A model generated the notes under the pieces. The model ran no database searches, was not told the origin of the DNA, and saw only the letters and a program-made list of their open reading frames with translations. DNA of 33,850 bases from JAGOTP01 sp964415465 (GTDB taxonomy: Bacteria > Patescibacteriota > Patescibacteriia > 2-12-FULL-60-25): positions 1 through 33,850 of the forward strand of contig CAYQAL010000008.1 in the NCBI GenBank assembly GCA_964415465.1, given 5' to 3'. The position numbers and the translations under genes were made by a program. Numbering within the stretch: position 1 is the stretch's first letter; each line of letters starts with the position of its first letter. Shown piece after piece: positions 22,498 to 30,000 of the stretch.

Positions 22498-25400
22498 TTA
22501 TTTAACTATGACTACTCCGGTAGCTCGTTTAAGCTTCTTGAAGAGTACATGTTTATTTCCAACTCTAATTCGGACAAATCCATTCTCCTCAATTAGTTTA
22601 GGAGGAATCGCCTCGATTCGAGTAAAAAGTTTTTTTAGATTTTCTCCTTGGACAGTAATGTCTTCTTCTTCCGCAAGAACTAATTTATCTAGTCCATTTA
22701 GCTGAATTCTTTCTTTTCTTCCGTTAATTTCAAAAGATGTGAGAATCTTACGCGTATCCCGTACCCTCGAATCTTTCTGTACAAGCTTTATCCCTTCGCG
22801 CTCTTGTGTGCTCAGTAGCGAAAGTAGATCTTCACCAGTCACTTTCTCTTCCGATTCAATTTCAACATCATCCATCTTTTCTAGAACAACTAAATGCGAG
22901 CTATATCTAGAACCGGAAGATACTTCTCCACAAAAATCATCTACCATTCTAAAACCAAGTTTAGAGATCGCTGATTGGAAGCCTACATCATCCTTGAAAT
23001 CTACGCTGTAGATCATACTTATAACAGCCTTTCCACCAACTTTTAACACTCTGTTAAGCTCTTTCAAAACTTCTACACGCTCAGATTTGCCTTTGCTAGG
23101 TATAAAGCTCGCCTGATCCAATGCAAGCGACAAATTAACATAATTGAAACTTCTCGCGTCAAAAGGCAATGCCGTCCAACTTCCAACAACGCACGTCTCT
23201 GACTCACCTTGAGTAAAGTGATGTGGATTAACATCCACACTCACTATTTTGTCTTTGTATCGCTCATCAATGTGGCGTTTTAACATTTCTGGACCAGAAG
23301 CTACATCCAATATCTTGATCTCATCTAATGATTCACGGCCACCTCTTATCATATGGTGCAAGACCGTACCCGAGACACGATTTGCATTCGCTTGATAGCT
23401 TCGAACACCTAACTCACCGTAACCTTTAGCATACTCCTTACCATAAATTTCAATGAAATCAGCAAATTTTTCTTCACCCAATTCTTTTGTATGACCGAAA
23501 AATTGCATCATTCGATCCCAGTTAGAGAAATAGTATGCAGCCAGATCGGGATTTACTTCTAGACCTGAATCATCACGTTTTTCGTCCTCTTGAAGCAGCT
23601 GCCGCTCTAGTTGGCTCAATGGAACACCCCTTACCAATTTTTCAACAGCGCGATATTTCTTAAGGATATAGTCATGCATCCCCTCTTCGATCGTACCTTT
23701 CGTAACATAGGTACGTGCAAGTAAAGGCTGAGCTAATCCAGGTCTATTCGCTCTTCCAAGCTCCTGGAGCTTCCTATACTGCGTCCACGGCTCATTATAG
23801 TGAAAGACTATTTGGGTTGCTGAATAGTCAACTCCCACATCTGCCGTTTGACCACTAACAATAAGAAAAATCTTCTGAGGATTTGAGCGATCTTGGTACT
23901 CCGCCTGGATAGCAGCACGCTCCTCAGCGCTTACCCCACCATGAATCACTCGGACAACTACATCCGACGGAAGATTGAATTCCTCCATGATCGTATTGTC
24001 ACCTCGAATGACGTTCTCAACAAAATCATCTACGAACAACAAAACTCGGTTGTTTGTTTTGAAGGCATTTCGTACATCTTCCCCTACTCTTTCGATCTTA
24101 GAACCTTTGAAACCTGGCGTAGACTCCGTGGTCCATGGAGAAAGGGTAAATTGACGAAGAGATGTGAGCTTCTCAGTAGAAGCAAGTTCATCATCTTCCA
24201 AGAACACTTGATAGATTTCTCTTTCAAGCTCGCCTAGTTCAATCTCAATCAGCTCTTCGGTTAGCGGGGGCATTTCAACCGCATCACGTAAGCTTTTCAT
24301 CTGGAGACGCGGAAGAAGCAAGCTACGTAAGTTCAGGATATCTCCTTTAAGGATCTGCAAGACAAGCTGGGAATCTTCTGTTTTTCCAAAGCGTTCTGGA
24401 TACAAGAGCTTGAGAGAAAGGGCGATATCCTGAACTTTATTTGGCACAGGAGTTCCCGATAGTAGCGCTAGGTACTTTTCTGGCTCTTCATTCGCAGCTT
24501 CGCCTTCTTTTTCTTCCTGCTTATCAATCTTTCCCGCGAGTCGCATTAGTTTTTCAGATCGCACCCCTTTCAACGACTTCAACTTATGATATTCATCGAC
24601 AATTAACATGTCGTAAGGGATATCTAACAGTCCTTCCGTATATCGCTCTGTTAATCGTTCGTGAGAAACAAGAATGTACTCATAGCTTGCTGTCTTCACA
24701 CCCGCTAGCTGATCTGAACTCTCTACGACCAATATACTAGGCGCCTGACCAGGCTTAAAATAGCCTCCTTCAGGATTATCTGAGAGATAATTCTTCCAAG
24801 TTCCAACGACGTTACTGGGTACGACAACCAAGGCGCACTGAAGGCCTAAATGCTCTTTTGCCATGATAACCGAAGCGCTCTTCCCTACACCCATTTCATC
24901 AGCAATTACTAAGCGTTTTTTATCTTCAAGCTCTTTAATATTGATACGTTGATTGATATCCGGGAATTCGCGGCCAGTTTTTAGAGCCTCCACAAACCGT
25001 GGTGGCTTTTCGTAGCTTCTCCAAAGATCTGTATAGTACTTAACTACTCGATCTACGATTGCATTAAATATGGGATGATCGATTGCGCCTGACCGCGATC
25101 TTAGATGATCCTTATACTCAACGGTTGTTTTTAGACGATCTTTTTTTGGATCTATTTTCTGTTGATTGAGTAAGAAATGGTAGCAATCATCCTTCATTGT
25201 TTCATAAAGACCATCTTGTAGCTCTGGGCTTGAAAGCTGCTCGATTGCTAATAATAGCCCTTTTTTATCTGGAGGCATTCCGCTTTGAGCGTTCAAACAG
25301 TCACCCAGATACTCGGAAATGAGCCCTTTAACATAGTCGTGCTTTAATGCTCTGTACTCAGGGCGAAACTGAAAAAGAACATCTACACAACGTGATGCGC

Positions 25401-27231
25401 CAAAAACCTTCAGTAAAGAACGGAATTCAGCCGCAAATTCTGTGACACCTTGCTCTATCTCATGCAACGTCTTCCTTAGATCTATCTGCATCTTTAATTC
25501 ATCTTTCCTTTCTTTTTTTTCTGAGATATTTAAATCAATTTCTAGTTGGGCAATAAGCTCCGGATGATAGAATTCCGATGTATTTTTAGCTATTCTTACA
25601 AAATAAACGTGAAACCATTCTGGATGGGCTTCGCGGTATTTTTCGGCAGCTTTCTTAATCGTTTTGTCTGCTGAGCCGAACTTGCGAATCAGCATCGCGG
25701 ATGTCTTCCAATCATCAGGAGCTTCACCAAACTTTTGACGCAGAGCATCTCTTTCATCTATCTTAAGATCTTGTTTCAGCTGAACAATCAAATCTGGATG
25801 ATAGAATTCTATTTCTTTGGCGATACTCATCGACCAATAATTGTGAAACCATTCTGGATGAGCATCGCGATATTTCTCCGCTTCTCTCTTTATACTGCTT
25901 GGGCTAGCACCCCAGTCTGCGAGAAGTGAAGCGTATGTCCGCCAACCATTTGGTGCTTTTTTTGCCTCTCTTTCTTCAATTTTCAAATCTTCTTTAAGTT
26001 TACTAACTAATTCTGAATGATAATGTTCAACAAGCTTGCCAGATCTAGTAGACCAATAATCATGAAACCATTCTGGATGGGCTTCACGATATTTTTCAGC
26101 AGCTTTAATTACTGTTTTCTTTCCTCCACCCCATATAGCTGTGAGGCTTTCGACAAGCTGCCACCCTTGAGGAGCTTTTTGTGCAGCCCTTTCATCAACT
26201 TTTAAATCTCTTCTGAGCTGAGCGATGAGATCAGAGTGATAATGTTCAACGTCTTTTTTCAAAATATAGGACCAATAATTATGAAACCATTCTGGATGGG
26301 CTTCACGATATTTTTCAGCAGCTTTTATAACAGTGTCTTCATGGGACGCTAAAGGTGTTTGCAAGACCGAAGGCGTCTTCCAACCTTCAGGTGCCTTTCC
26401 TAAAACTTCTTTTCCCTCCTTATGCTCTTTGATCTTTAAATCTATTTCTAATGCTATTACAAGATCCGGGTGATAATACTCTATCTCCTTCTTAAGCCTA
26501 TTAGACCAATAATCACCGAACCATTCTGGATGGGCTTCACGATATTTTTCAGCAGCTTCAGAAATTGCACGTTTTCTCTTAGTCCACATCTTTTCAAGTT
26601 TCGGTGGAGCTTTCCAACCTTCAGGCGCTTGTTTAGATTTGTCTTTGTTTGCTGCTATATCATTAAGTTTCAGATCTTTCTCTACACATTGAAAAAGATC
26701 TGGATGATAGTATTCGACGATTCTTTTTGAGAAGCTTGACCAGTAGCTGCCAAACCATTCTGGATGGGCTTCGCGGTACTTTTCGGCAGCATGAACTCCA
26801 ACTTGCGGCGTTATACCCCAAACAATTTGAAAATGGCTAGCCGTCTTCCAACCTTCAGGAGCTTTCTCAGCATTGACTTTCGCCTCTATCATCTCTCTTA
26901 CTTTTAAATCTTCTTCTAATTTATTGATGAGACTGGGATGATAGTACTCTGTTTCTGCTCCCAATTTGCTAGACAAGTAGCTACCAAACCATTCTGGATG
27001 GGCTTCGCGGTATTTTTCTGCAGCTTCAGAAATTGATGAGGGGCTATTAGGCCATTTTAAAGACAAGGCTATTTTAGTTTTCCAATCCTTTGGATGGATC
27101 TTTTTTGCTTGCTCTAAACCACCATCGCTCTCTCGACCCGCATCTATATTCATCAGGTTCCTTGAAACCGGCTCCTCAATCGGATCAGTGCCTGTTTTTT
27201 TGCTACCAAACAACATCTCAAAGAACTTCAT
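22498..27231 (-). CDS. Giant protein: seven HTH-like repeats, SNF2-type helicase, methyltransferase-like domain
   Basis: 1577 residues, cytoplasmic. Residues about 46-585 are seven tandem repeats (GWKT...AAEKYREAHPEWF...YYHPDL...DLK) whose first half has the spacing of a helix-turn-helix, so DNA binding is plausible. An all-helical linker follows. The SF2/SNF2 ATPase has DEMGVGKS (about 784), DEYHKLKS (about 878), SGTPVPN (about 925) and QELGRANRPG (about 1160), all intact. A class I SAM-methyltransferase-like domain follows, with ILDVASGP (about 1309), VSVDVN, LPFDARSFNYV and LNRVLKVGGKAV. It lacks a DPPY-type motif, so DNA amino-methylation is unlikely. The C-terminal 150 residues are unassigned. 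The start at 27231 (MKFFEMLFG) is chosen because 27246 overlaps the -10 hexamer TATGAT. It is the main cargo of the tRNA-Gly element. A role in defence or DNA remodelling is inference; SNF2 proteins do occur in DISARM-like systems, but no partner genes are here. Confidence 0.85.
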   Translation of the reverse strand: MKFFEMLFGSKKTGTDPIEEPVSRNLMNIDAGRESDGGLEQAKKIHPKDWKTKIALSLKWPNSPSSISEAAEKYREAHPEWFGSYLSSKLGAETEYYHPSLINKLEEDLKVREMIEAKVNAEKAPEGWKTASHFQIVWGITPQVGVHAAEKYREAHPEWFGSYWSSFSKRIVEYYHPDLFQCVEKDLKLNDIAANKDKSKQAPEGWKAPPKLEKMWTKRKRAISEAAEKYREAHPEWFGDYWSNRLKKEIEYYHPDLVIALEIDLKIKEHKEGKEVLGKAPEGWKTPSVLQTPLASHEDTVIKAAEKYREAHPEWFHNYWSYILKKDVEHYHSDLIAQLRRDLKVDERAAQKAPQGWQLVESLTAIWGGGKKTVIKAAEKYREAHPEWFHDYWSTRSGKLVEHYHSELVSKLKEDLKIEEREAKKAPNGWRTYASLLADWGASPSSIKREAEKYRDAHPEWFHNYWSMSIAKEIEFYHPDLIVQLKQDLKIDERDALRQKFGEAPDDWKTSAMLIRKFGSADKTIKKAAEKYREAHPEWFHVYFVRIAKNTSEFYHPELIAQLEIDLNISEKKERKDELKMQIDLRKTLHEIEQGVTEFAAEFRSLLKVFGASRCVDVLFQFRPEYRALKHDYVKGLISEYLGDCLNAQSGMPPDKKGLLLAIEQLSSPELQDGLYETMKDDCYHFLLNQQKIDPKKDRLKTTVEYKDHLRSRSGAIDHPIFNAIVDRVVKYYTDLWRSYEKPPRFVEALKTGREFPDINQRINIKELEDKKRLVIADEMGVGKSASVIMAKEHLGLQCALVVVPSNVVGTWKNYLSDNPEGGYFKPGQAPSILVVESSDQLAGVKTASYEYILVSHERLTERYTEGLLDIPYDMLIVDEYHKLKSLKGVRSEKLMRLAGKIDKQEEKEGEAANEEPEKYLALLSGTPVPNKVQDIALSLKLLYPERFGKTEDSQLVLQILKGDILNLRSLLLPRLQMKSLRDAVEMPPLTEELIEIELGELEREIYQVFLEDDELASTEKLTSLRQFTLSPWTTESTPGFKGSKIERVGEDVRNAFKTNNRVLLFVDDFVENVIRGDNTIMEEFNLPSDVVVRVIHGGVSAEERAAIQAEYQDRSNPQKIFLIVSGQTADVGVDYSATQIVFHYNEPWTQYRKLQELGRANRPGLAQPLLARTYVTKGTIEEGMHDYILKKYRAVEKLVRGVPLSQLERQLLQEDEKRDDSGLEVNPDLAAYYFSNWDRMMQFFGHTKELGEEKFADFIEIYGKEYAKGYGELGVRSYQANANRVSGTVLHHMIRGGRESLDEIKILDVASGPEMLKRHIDERYKDKIVSVDVNPHHFTQGESETCVVGSWTALPFDARSFNYVNLSLALDQASFIPSKGKSERVEVLKELNRVLKVGGKAVISMIYSVDFKDDVGFQSAISKLGFRMVDDFCGEVSSGSRYSSHLVVLEKMDDVEIESEEKVTGEDLLSLLSTQEREGIKLVQKDSRVRDTRKILTSFEINGRKERIQLNGLDKLVLAEEEDITVQGENLKKLFTRIEAIPPKLIEENGFVRIRVGNKHVLFKKLKRATGVVIVK
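25480..27096 (-). repeat. Seven in-frame tandem repeats of the giant gene
   Basis: The conserved core encoding EKYREAHPEWF occurs seven times; the fixed string ATTCTGGATG (plus strand) starts at 25617, 25851, 26070, 26289, 26523, 26757 and 26991. Spacings are 234, 219, 219, 234, 234 and 234 bases, always a multiple of three (78 or 73 codons). Around the core the DNA is almost identical between copies, while the intervening parts have diverged strongly. Confidence 0.92.
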
Positions 27232-27246
27232 AGATATCAAAATCAT

Positions 27247-27396
27247 AGCAAGCGCACATCTCCTATAACAGGCTTATGGTAAACACGACATCACCCTCGC
27301 TAAAAACCAGCTAGACGAGGGGTGTCGTGGTTTCTGCGAGGGTGTAAGAACCTCCGTTCTTGATTTGTAGTCCCCACAGAAACCAGCCCACCGCTT
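27247..27396. promoter_or_regulatory. Highly structured region upstream of the giant gene
   Basis: Several strong inverted repeats overlap. Helix 1: CACGACA (27284-27290) with TGTCGTG (27323-27329), continued by CCCTCG/CGAGGG (27294-27299/27316-27321). Helix 2: CACCCTCGC (27292-27300) with GCGAGGGTG (27336-27344), continued by AAACCA/TGGTTT (27304-27309/27328-27333). Helix 3: TGGTTTCTG (27328-27336) with CAGAAACCA (27377-27385), enclosing AAGAAC/GTTCTT (27346-27351/27356-27361). Helix 2 excludes helices 1 and 3, so two alternative folds exist. It may be a switch, an attenuator or a recombination substrate. A -10 hexamer TATGAT (27242-27247) lies at its downstream edge. Confidence 0.6.
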
Positions 27397-27819
27397 CTAT
27401 GCCACGATCTGCTCGCAGATGAGGCCGCCGTCAGTCGGCTTGACGATCGCGATCGTGCGATTCGCCAGCTCCTTCGGGTAGACGAGCCCGAGCGCCTTGG
27501 AGACGTTTCCGGGACCCTTCACCTCCTTGCTGCCGATGCGCACCTCCTGGATGAGGACACAGCCGCCTCGCCCGCTCCCGTCCTTGGTCGCGATCAGGAT
27601 GAGCGTGTGGCCCATCGAGGGGTGCAGGTGGACCGACCCCGAGGGAAGACCCACGACGCCCTTGTAGCCCTTGAGGTTGCTCGCGCGGTCGAAGCCCTGG
27701 GCTTTGAGAACCGTGATCACGACACCGTTGAGGAGCGTGAGGCTCTGCCCAACGATACCCGCAGCGACGGCCGCGAAGCCTTGCTCGAAAAATGCTCTGT
27801 CCACAAGCTTCTCCTGCAT
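27397..27819 (-). CDS. G+C-rich gene of unknown function inside the element
   Basis: A 140-residue protein I do not recognise. It has no transmembrane segment or signal peptide; it is beta/glycine-rich with VVITVLKAQGFD, HTLILIATKDGSG, CVLIQEVRIGSKEV and a C-terminal GLICEQIVA. Nearly all codons end in G or C, in sharp contrast to the A+T-rich gene next to it and to the host genes, so it came from another source. The start at 27819 (MQEKLVDRAFF) is chosen because an upstream in-frame codon at 27849 lies between the promoter and a 12-base palindrome. It is upstream of the giant gene on the same strand, separated by the structured region. Confidence 0.65.
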   Translation of the reverse strand: MQEKLVDRAFFEQGFAAVAAGIVGQSLTLLNGVVITVLKAQGFDRASNLKGYKGVVGLPSGSVHLHPSMGHTLILIATKDGSGRGGCVLIQEVRIGSKEVKGPGNVSKALGLVYPKELANRTIAIVKPTDGGLICEQIVA

Positions 27820-27823
27820 TAGT

Positions 27824-27835
27824 GGGCATATGCCC
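27824..27835. promoter_or_regulatory. 12-bp palindrome before the G+C-rich gene
   Basis: GGGCATATGCCC is self-complementary and lies between the candidate promoter and the start codon, a usual place for an operator. No binding protein can be named. Confidence 0.35.
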
Positions 27836-27853
27836 GTTTCAACCAGCAATGTT

Positions 27854-27882
27854 TTCTTACAGGGAAAATATTAAAATGTCAA
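27854..27882 (-). promoter_or_regulatory. Candidate promoter of the G+C-rich gene
   Basis: Consensus TTGACA (27877-27882), 17-base spacer and a weak TAAGAA (27854-27859) on the minus strand. An inverted repeat AAATATT/AATATTT (27866-27872, 27881-27887) overlaps the -35 and may be a repressor site. Confidence 0.45.
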
Positions 27883-27904
27883 TATTTCAAGGGGGTTTGC
27901 AAAT

Positions 27905-27932
27905 AAAATAACTCACATAAGTGAGTTATTTT
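27905..27932. terminator. Perfect hairpin terminator inside the element
   Basis: Twelve-bp perfect arms (AAAATAACTCAC 27905-27916, complement 27921-27932), four-base loop. On the minus strand it ends in TTTTATTT and lies six bases after the stop of the possible small ORF at 27939-28061. Confidence 0.85.
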
Positions 27933-27938
27933 ACCCCG

Positions 27939-28061
27939 TCATCCGTTGACGCCTCGTTGCCATTCTTGAGTGAATGAATGAATTTTACTGACTAAGTCTG
28001 CGTACAGTTGAAACAACTGCTTCTCTTCTAAAGAAGCTAGAAAACATATTTTATCGCTCAA
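27939..28061 (-). CDS. Possible 40-residue ORF or gene remnant next to attR
   Basis: A TTG-started frame reads LSDKICFLASLEEKQLFQ and continues through an amphipathic helix to HSFTQEWQRGVNG and a TGA stop. A consensus TATAAT (28069-28074) sits seven bases upstream and a perfect terminator follows, so a short transcript is likely. The TTG start without ribosome site is weak evidence for translation; it may instead be the decayed end of a larger gene such as a lost recombinase, or a small RNA. Confidence 0.3.
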   Translation of the reverse strand: MSDKICFLASLEEKQLFQLYADLVSKIHSFTQEWQRGVNG

Positions 28062-28093
28062 TCCAGCGATTATACACTCTTACAACACACGAA

Positions 28094-28117
28094 TTCGACT
28101 CCCCCTACCCGCTCCAA
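28094..28117 (+). repeat. Right attachment-site copy (attR)
   Basis: Perfect 24-base copy of the tRNA-Gly 3' end (TTCGACTCCCCC through CCA plus one base) without any tRNA 5' part before it. It marks the right boundary of the element. Confidence 0.85.
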
Positions 28118-28123
28118 ACAGAG

Positions 28124-28151
28124 ACATCACCGAAGGGTGATGTTTTTGTTT
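28124..28151 (+). terminator. Original tRNA-Gly terminator, now beyond attR
   Basis: ACATCACC (28124-28131) and GGTGATGT (28136-28143), loop GAAG, then TTTTGTTT. Its position relative to attR matches that of the hairpin after the intact tRNA, so it is probably the terminator the tRNA had before integration. Confidence 0.78.
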
Positions 28152-28175
28152 GTACTTGTATCAATAAACAAAAAG

Positions 28176-28733
28176 CTATTTCATCCCCTTTCTCATCTCC
28201 CCTTCCCGCGAAAGCGATCGTCGAATCAGCTCCGCCACCGATGCCTCATACCGTTCAAGCACGCCTAATTTGCTAAATAGTTCTGCCAATTGCTCTGGAG
28301 AAACCGACTCCGCCTCAATCGACGGCGGCAATCCATTAATCGCTTCTATATACACCTGTTGATCATCAACTTTATAACTCCAGCCTTCTCGTTGATACTC
28401 GAACCCAAAGGTAAACTCATTTACAAAATGAGCCTCGATATAGGCACGAGCTTCATCCACGGTATCGAATTCTTGTTTAAAAACAGTCCGCTCTACTTTG
28501 CTCGCGCCTTCAAACTGGGTCTGTTTACGGAGCAGAATCACATCTTTCGTTGGCCAATCTTTTATAAGGCAAATCCGCATGCGTAAAAAATCATCGCTGA
28601 GATTGAAAGAGGCTTTTTTCGGGACGTAGATGACATCTTTAGAAATATAATGACCGTTCAGCGTACTACCCCGCTGCTCAATCAATGCTCGCATTTCCTC
28701 TACACTTGTAATACGTGCTCGTCCGCTAACCAT
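28176..28733 (-). CDS. CYTH-like domain protein
   Basis: A 185-residue cytoplasmic protein. The order of strands (DDFLRMRICLI, VILLRKQ, ERTVFKQEF, then a helix EARAYIEAHF, FGFEYQREGWSYKVDDQQVY, and IEAINGLPPSIEAE) follows the CYTH tunnel fold of class IV adenylate cyclases and thiamine or inorganic triphosphatases, which hydrolyse triphosphate substrates. The canonical N-terminal ExExK is not clear, so activity is uncertain. It lies 27 bases downstream of the coiled-coil gene on the same strand, and it is the first chromosomal gene beyond the element. Confidence 0.55.
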   Translation of the reverse strand: MVSGRARITSVEEMRALIEQRGSTLNGHYISKDVIYVPKKASFNLSDDFLRMRICLIKDWPTKDVILLRKQTQFEGASKVERTVFKQEFDTVDEARAYIEAHFVNEFTFGFEYQREGWSYKVDDQQVYIEAINGLPPSIEAESVSPEQLAELFSKLGVLERYEASVAELIRRSLSREGEMRKGMK

Positions 28734-28760
28734 ACACGAAAAGAAAATCGTTTTTGTTTG

Positions 28761-29963
28761 TTACTCCTGAATCGCCTTCTCAATTCCTTTAATCGTTGCA
28801 TACAACTCCCCCATCTTCTGCGCGAGCTGCTCTTGTTTTGCGTAGTTTGCCGCATACTGGGCATACTCAGGGTTTGCATTTGTTTCAAACGCCGCACGCT
28901 GTTCCTCCAAAGCTTTCAGCCGCGCATTGTACTCTGCTCGACCGTTCTTCGCATTACGAGCAACTTGTTCATATTCTCTTACCGCTAGATCAATCGCATC
29001 ATCTCTGTCACGTAGCGCTTTTTCACGTGCCTTCCACTCTGCTCCACCGGTCAGCGCGGATTTAAGAAATCCAAAGATTCCCGTCTTTGGGGGTCCGTTT
29101 CTAAGCTCGGCTTCAATCTGAGCAGATTCCATTTTTAGCTGCTTAACACGAAGCGGCGACAGAGGCCCATCCGCCAATTCAGCATTCGTGAGGTTCAACC
29201 CCAGCAAAGGAGAGTTATAGGTAGGCTTTGTGCGTTCGAATTGAGCCTTTTGCGCAGCGACAGAAGAATAGCTCTGCTCAAGACCAGCTACTTTCGCTTC
29301 CAATGCGCTACGTTGCTGAGCTAATTCGTTCGTAAGCGTTTCGAGCTCGCGCTGAGCAGCGGCAAGTTCCGCCCGTTTCTCTGGTAAGCGCTTTTTAAGC
29401 TCCTCTTTTGAAACGGGGGTTTCTTGCGTCTTTTCAACATCAGATCCCTCTGGTGCCTTTGGTGACACTTCTCCGAGCCATGGATCGCCAGGCGTCTCTC
29501 CACCAAAAGGATCTCCGACATAGGCATACGCATCGGTTCCAGGACTTGGAGCCTTAGACACCACTCGTAGAGCGGGCTTTTTTGGAAGATCGACTACCGG
29601 TACACCCGCTTCTATCACTTGTGGATCCCAAGCTGAACTTAACTCCTTTCGTGCCGTGAGCTGCGCTAATTCAATCCCAATCTTATCCCATTCGTTGTTT
29701 GCGTCAGCGATCTCTCCTTCCAACAACGCTTTTTGTTCAGCTTCCTCTTCTTTGTCGCCCAGATCTAGCAAATCATCTACTATATATGATCCCAATACCT
29801 GACGAAGCTGTCCCACTTTTGCTTCAATCGCACGATGTTTTTGCGTCAGTTTTCCAATCTGACTATCCAGGGACTCTGGCTGTTTCACAACTTCTAACTT
29901 CGGCTTCTGCCGAGGAGCTTCCACTTGACCCGGAACTTGGTTCACCTTTTCAGCAGCACTCAT
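28761..29963 (-). CDS. Coiled-coil protein, unknown function
   Basis: A 400-residue soluble protein rich in Ala, Glu, Lys and Gln. Heptad-like coiled coils occupy about residues 30-110, 185-250 and 310-395, separated by a Pro/Gly-rich linker (residues about 115-180) and a middle segment with GIFGFLKSALTGG. No signal peptide or membrane helix is seen. It precedes the CYTH-like gene in one unit and is divergent from the small coiled-coil ORF at 30001, with only 37 bases between them. A scaffold role is a guess. Confidence 0.75.
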   Translation of the reverse strand: MSAAEKVNQVPGQVEAPRQKPKLEVVKQPESLDSQIGKLTQKHRAIEAKVGQLRQVLGSYIVDDLLDLGDKEEEAEQKALLEGEIADANNEWDKIGIELAQLTARKELSSAWDPQVIEAGVPVVDLPKKPALRVVSKAPSPGTDAYAYVGDPFGGETPGDPWLGEVSPKAPEGSDVEKTQETPVSKEELKKRLPEKRAELAAAQRELETLTNELAQQRSALEAKVAGLEQSYSSVAAQKAQFERTKPTYNSPLLGLNLTNAELADGPLSPLRVKQLKMESAQIEAELRNGPPKTGIFGFLKSALTGGAEWKAREKALRDRDDAIDLAVREYEQVARNAKNGRAEYNARLKALEEQRAAFETNANPEYAQYAANYAKQEQLAQKMGELYATIKGIEKAIQE

Positions 29964-30000
29964 AGAAGTAGCGATGGCTATGCTATGATTGTACTAGACT

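Larger units (their letters stand above)
22425..28117. mobile_element. Element integrated at tRNA-Gly, about 5.67 kb, no integrase seen
   Basis: Bounded by 24-base perfect direct repeats of the tRNA-Gly 3' end. The interior differs from the flanks in composition: a long A+T-rich helicase-type gene beside a conspicuously G+C-rich gene. Both clear genes lie on the minus strand, opposite to the tRNA. tRNA 3' ends are the classic targets of tyrosine recombinases, but no recombinase, relaxase or phage structural gene is present, so it is either a remnant or moved by enzymes acting in trans. Alternative: a duplication of tRNA sequence followed by unrelated gene gain, which is less economical. Confidence 0.75.

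Noticed and set aside
23000..23330. Methyltransferase domain as a DNA adenine or cytosine methylase of a restriction system
   Set aside because: No DPPY/NPPY or PCQ motif is seen; the pattern is closer to small-molecule or RNA class I methyltransferases.
25617..27000. Regularly spaced near-identical 30-40 base units resembling a CRISPR array
   Set aside because: Period is 219-234 bases, always a multiple of three, and the units encode the same peptide core in one long open frame; no cas genes are present.
22449..28093. Tyrosine or serine recombinase within the tRNA-Gly element
   Set aside because: Neither clear gene has recombinase motifs, and the 40-codon frame near attR is too short to assign.
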